Positions 60,230 through 64,000 of a stretch of DNA of 64,000 nucleotides are shown in pieces (within the stretch, counting starts at the first letter, position 1; each line of letters begins with the position of its first letter). This stretch comes from Parelaphostrongylus tenuis. Lineage: Eukaryota; Nematoda; Chromadorea; Rhabditida; Metastrongylidae. The position numbers were made by a program, and so were the translations under genes. Location: assembly GCA_019055375.1 (NCBI GenBank), contig JAHQIW010000052.1, positions 349,808 to 413,807 on the forward strand, read 5' to 3'. The notes under the pieces were generated by a model. The model saw only the letters and a list, made by a program, of their open reading frames with translations. It made no database searches and was not told the origin of the DNA.

Positions 60230-63200
60230 TTATCATTTCAGCGGGCTATAAAAAGCGGTCGATAAAAGCGATACTGAATTTATAATTGATTTGTCATTTT
60301 TTCCAGCTTTCTATCCGAACTACGAGAAGCCCAGCTCCACTTCACTACTCCACTGCGACAGAGGAAACGTCCAACTGAGCTTAGCGCTGGCTATAACTTC
60401 ACACTCTTCTCAAGGCAAGGGGCGAAGCCAAATTGCAAGGACATAGTATGAGGGGCGAACACCCCATGTCTTTGGGCTGCCAGTAATGGTAGGTGTCTGT
60501 GAATTTTGTTTTACTGGGATAGAATTTGTGTAATAGGTTCTCTGTCAAGTCGTCAGGTAGGTGAGCCACCATTACGAGAAAAAACGTTCGAAACCTTAAT
60601 TTTGGAATTATAACTTTGTCCGGCATTACACAGATAGTGGTACATATGCAACGTAACTGTTGCGTGTTTGGGACCACTTTCCAATCCAATGAAGCTTTTT
60701 TGCTTATAGACTTTAGTAGAGCAGAGGAGGATCGATTTTTTCTTGGACATCATTTCTTCTCGGCCGGGAGCTGATTACTGATGTTACTTTTAGTTGATTA
60801 GATAGCGCGATTTGTGAATGCTACACACTGAGGATTGCCATCAGCTCAGGTGTATATAGGTTAAGGTTTAATAGAACATGTACCTCTGTAGGCATGATAG
60901 AGTAAAATTTTGACATGCAGTAGGATAAGCTTTCTTGAGAATTGTGCAGGATCAGGCAACGAAGATAGATTAGTTGGTAGCAACAAGCATAATTGCGCAT
61001 TTCGCAATTGAACGATACAGCCGCATAAAATGAGTCGTGTCGCGGTATCAAGAGCTCCACAAAGCAAAGTTGAGTTTCTATTAGTTATTTAGGATCGTAA
61101 GAGGCTAACAATGAGGCGGCTCGACGTAGTGCCTGGTTTATATAACACGACGTCTTTTGAGAACTTAGAACTTTCAGGAAATCTTGAGGCGATGCATTCA
61201 TTAAAGCAGTCTGGAGGTGATATTCGAGCAGTGGATCGAGATCGTCTTGGAGTGCTGTCATTGTGCAGCTAGTCACGGCTGATCACGAGGTGGCTGCTAC
61301 CGGGGGGTGCGTGGCACCTGAGTGAACCCATTTTTTTTCGTCCGCGAAAAGAAGCGATTGCAGCATCGCTAGTATTTAGGTTGGACTGTCCGTTAGGAAT
61401 AATTATACTTATCGAGCAGAGTGAAGGGCTTTCGCGTAGTCTCCTCATAGCTGAATTGAGAAAGAACTGGATTCTTGTGTTCGGTACAGCTAGATAAGAG
61501 AGCCTTTAATTGTGGAGATCCGGTCTGGTAGTCGTATGCTTCAAAGTTTAGGATGAGATAAGAGAGTATAGAATTATATAAAGAGAGAATGGAATTTCTA
61601 AAGGCTAGTCTTTGGGGATCCTGATGTGTTATTGCACTACCCATGCCAGCTTGAGCGCGGGCTTGATTGGCTATTGGGCAAGATTAACAAAAAAGGTATA
61701 GATAAGGATGATGGGGTCTGGAAGCTGCGTAGCTCAGGTAGCAAAATATCAAATTAATTAATGATAGTAGGTATTTATTCGCATTGAGGGCACATCATGG
61801 CTGCAAGCAGTAGTCAGTAGGTGTTGCTTAGTGTCCGCACAGCATAAGAGCCGATGACTCGCGGTCCGGGGCCGCCTCATGTGATGCTACTCTGTAAGGC
61901 TATTATGATTGCCTCAAAAAAGGCATCCCGACGTGTGGATCGGGTAAATTGAGTTACAGGCTCAAGATACATTGGCCACAGAACTTGTCTGGGATAATAA
62001 GGCAGGATACTGGTTTCTATAGCAGATGGATAGGATGCATCACGCGAGGTGTATTTGTATGCAAGGGCCAGATTATGAATTCACGTACCACGCGTTCAAA
62101 CGAAGTTTGGAAGGATTGAAGCACGGAATGTCACGGCGAGCTTCCTTAGGAGTTACTGTGCTCGATGCACGCGATGAGCTTGCATCCTTCACTTGCGTCA
62201 CGTTTAATTTATTCCCCTTGTCTAGTTTTCGGATTTCGCTTTACTATAAATGGTGTTTCACACAATCGTACTCCTATGGGGTATTAAGAAAATCTGATTT
62301 GGGTCTAGAAACACAGGACGATTTAGGGGATATAGCTTCTCATTCTTCTTGCTCGTTCGGGATGACGGCTTTTTGGCCGTAGGCGGCTTAACAGTGATAG
62401 AAGCTAACTTCAGCCTTATATTGCAAGTGTAGCTTGAAGGCGACGACGCGTTTGTTCACATGGTTATTGGATGACAAACCATTGGGCAATCAATGCCGTT
62501 GAAATTACACAGTTACGATCTAGTGCAAGAACTCATTTTCAGGTCTATTTTAACGTTTAGCTTTTTGTGATTTACTGTGAGTGCGTGCGTAAACGTGAAA
62601 TCTGAATGCGGTCAAGCTTGATTGAGGCGAGGCATGTAGTGAGGCCGGAGCTTCTAGCATCTGGATGAAGTGATCTAGATTGAGACATTTCACTGAAGCT
62701 GGACATATTGAGTTCTTTACGGGACAGCTTGAGGATTCTAAGATAGTAATTTAGCTGATAAATGCGCTGTTTTTTTCATAAATGAAGTAGTTGCGCGTTC
62801 AGGTATCATTCCATCTTTCTGAGCCGTAGCCATCTTGAGTTTTTTGCACGAAAGGATTATCATACAATTATGCTACTAATCGTAGGCTTCAAACGTTTTG
62901 ATGCGTTTTTCCATTTATAGATTAGTTGCAGAGATGGTAACTTGTCATGGGCCAGCCCCCGGGGCTTATTGTGACTCTGAAGTAACGCGTATAATTACAT
63001 TATAGATTTATACTGATTGTTTGTAATGGGGCAGTCTAATGAAGCGGATGTAAGTGTTTGTAGGACACTTCTAAATCCGTGAATTTTCATACATTCCTAT
63101 AGGCGAGAATAGGAATGCTAGGGCTAGTTACTTCGAGAAGCATGTCTGTTTGCGCGAACGGTTCAAATTTTAATGGCCGACTGGTTAGAACGCGAATCGA

Positions 63201-64000
63201 CTATCTCTTGATGGAAACAGTCGCCTCATTCTTCCTATTGCCGGTTGGAGTCATACGAGATGCGTGCTGGTCATGACTGGGCGCTCGGTTGCTACGCTGT
63301 CAGCTGTACGGACGATTACTGAAGGGCAGCAAGAACGATTGTTGGATCATGGCGGTGGCAAATCCAAATCATCAGAGTAAAAACGATCTCTAGGCCACTT
63401 CGAAGCTCTACTAGGCTAGTATGGCTAATCTCGATCGGCCTGATCTAGCAAATAGACTTGCTTGTGTCATTCTAGTAATTTGATGCACTTTATAACTTTT
63501 GATAAATGTTGATTTCAAGTAAGTAATGCATGGCAAGCTGTGTACGCAATAGGACTGGAATCAATTTAAGAAAAATTGTCTGGTTAAGCGGTGACAGATA
63601 TCACGTATGGCCAAGTCTCATAGCAGGAACTCATTGGGCAAGTGATTGTTTTAATTCTAGCTAGCTTTTTCATAAACGCCGTCTTTTAGTAGAGCCTTTC
63701 TGATGTTTTCGAGCAGTTAGGGCTGATTGTGAACCGGTTTCGCCGGGGAAAAGGTTTGGTTAACGCGCCAAAGGGCTTAAACCACGGTTTGGACGCTCTG
63801 TTTTGCCGCCTGCGTTTTTTCCTCAGAAGGCAGCACACCGCATAGGCCCCTACACAAGTCATTGCCCTACATAGCTATGGAACGGTAGCACAGTACGATA
63901 TGCATTGAGGCCGTGTAAGTACATGAAGATGGGGCATCATGGGCCCGTCTATTTTTTTACCAGTCCGATGACATATGGCTGTCTTTTGATGACAAGGGAC
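60230..64000. other. Unassigned region of different composition
   Basis: From about 60.8 kb the GC content of sampled lines rises from the 28-40 percent seen elsewhere to roughly 42-53 percent, homopolymer runs become rare, and none of the R1, R2, tRNA-like or hammerhead families is seen. Minus-strand frames at 61276-61085 and 61644-61393 and a plus-strand frame at 62026-62382 are open, but none shows a family I recognise and no splice-bounded chain was found. Confidence 0.4.

Noticed and set aside
1..64000. CRISPR arrays, bacterial promoters, ribosome binding sites, riboswitches
   Set aside because: No regularly spaced repeats and no prokaryotic gene organisation; the spliced genes show the DNA is eukaryotic.

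Overview
The window is nuclear DNA from a nematode. I infer a clade V parasitic strongylid (hookworm-like) because the genes are cut into 30-171 bp exons with strong TTTCAG-type acceptors, there is a nematode-expanded receptor guanylate cyclase, two candidate trans-splice acceptors lie just upstream of start codons, and AT-rich introns are packed with repeats. No bacterial operon, rRNA, CRISPR array or intact transposon was seen.

About half of the window (32.5 kb down to the left edge, minus strand) is one gene: a receptor-type guanylate cyclase of the nematode chemosensory GCY class. I could chain 27 exons whose splice phases all agree (about 940 codons), running ligand-binding ectodomain, single transmembrane helix, kinase-homology pseudokinase, signalling helix, cyclase catalytic domain. 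A signal-peptide exon is proposed. The 3' end of the catalytic domain is beyond the left edge. Its introns hold a mariner relic, dispersed repeats, tRNA-derived repeats, large inverted repeats and hammerhead-bearing elements. One intron (28.3-31.1 kb) seems to hold a small secreted-protein gene on the opposite strand.

From 32.5 to 41.5 kb there are hammerhead-bearing palindromic elements, a dead piggyBac transposase (35.66-36.64 kb) and otherwise no gene. From 41.5 to 49.7 kb (minus) lies a four-exon gene for a predicted 104-residue single-pass membrane protein, with two micro-exons and a diverged tandem duplication in its largest intron. From 49.7 to 60.8 kb there is an inverted-repeat element with a third hammerhead class, a terminal exon of an unassigned small plus-strand gene, an ankyrin-repeat pseudogene and another palindromic hammerhead element. 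From about 60.8 kb to the end the base composition rises in GC, the worm repeats vanish and nothing is recognised.

The most unusual signal is the density of hammerhead-ribozyme motifs: about a dozen in 64 kb, in at least four structural classes, nearly all inside palindromic or terminal-inverted-repeat elements where the two arms each carry a ribozyme (or its relic) reading outward. Several have an intact catalytic core; others share inactivating changes. All exon boundaries and ribozyme foldings were read by eye; none was tested computationally.
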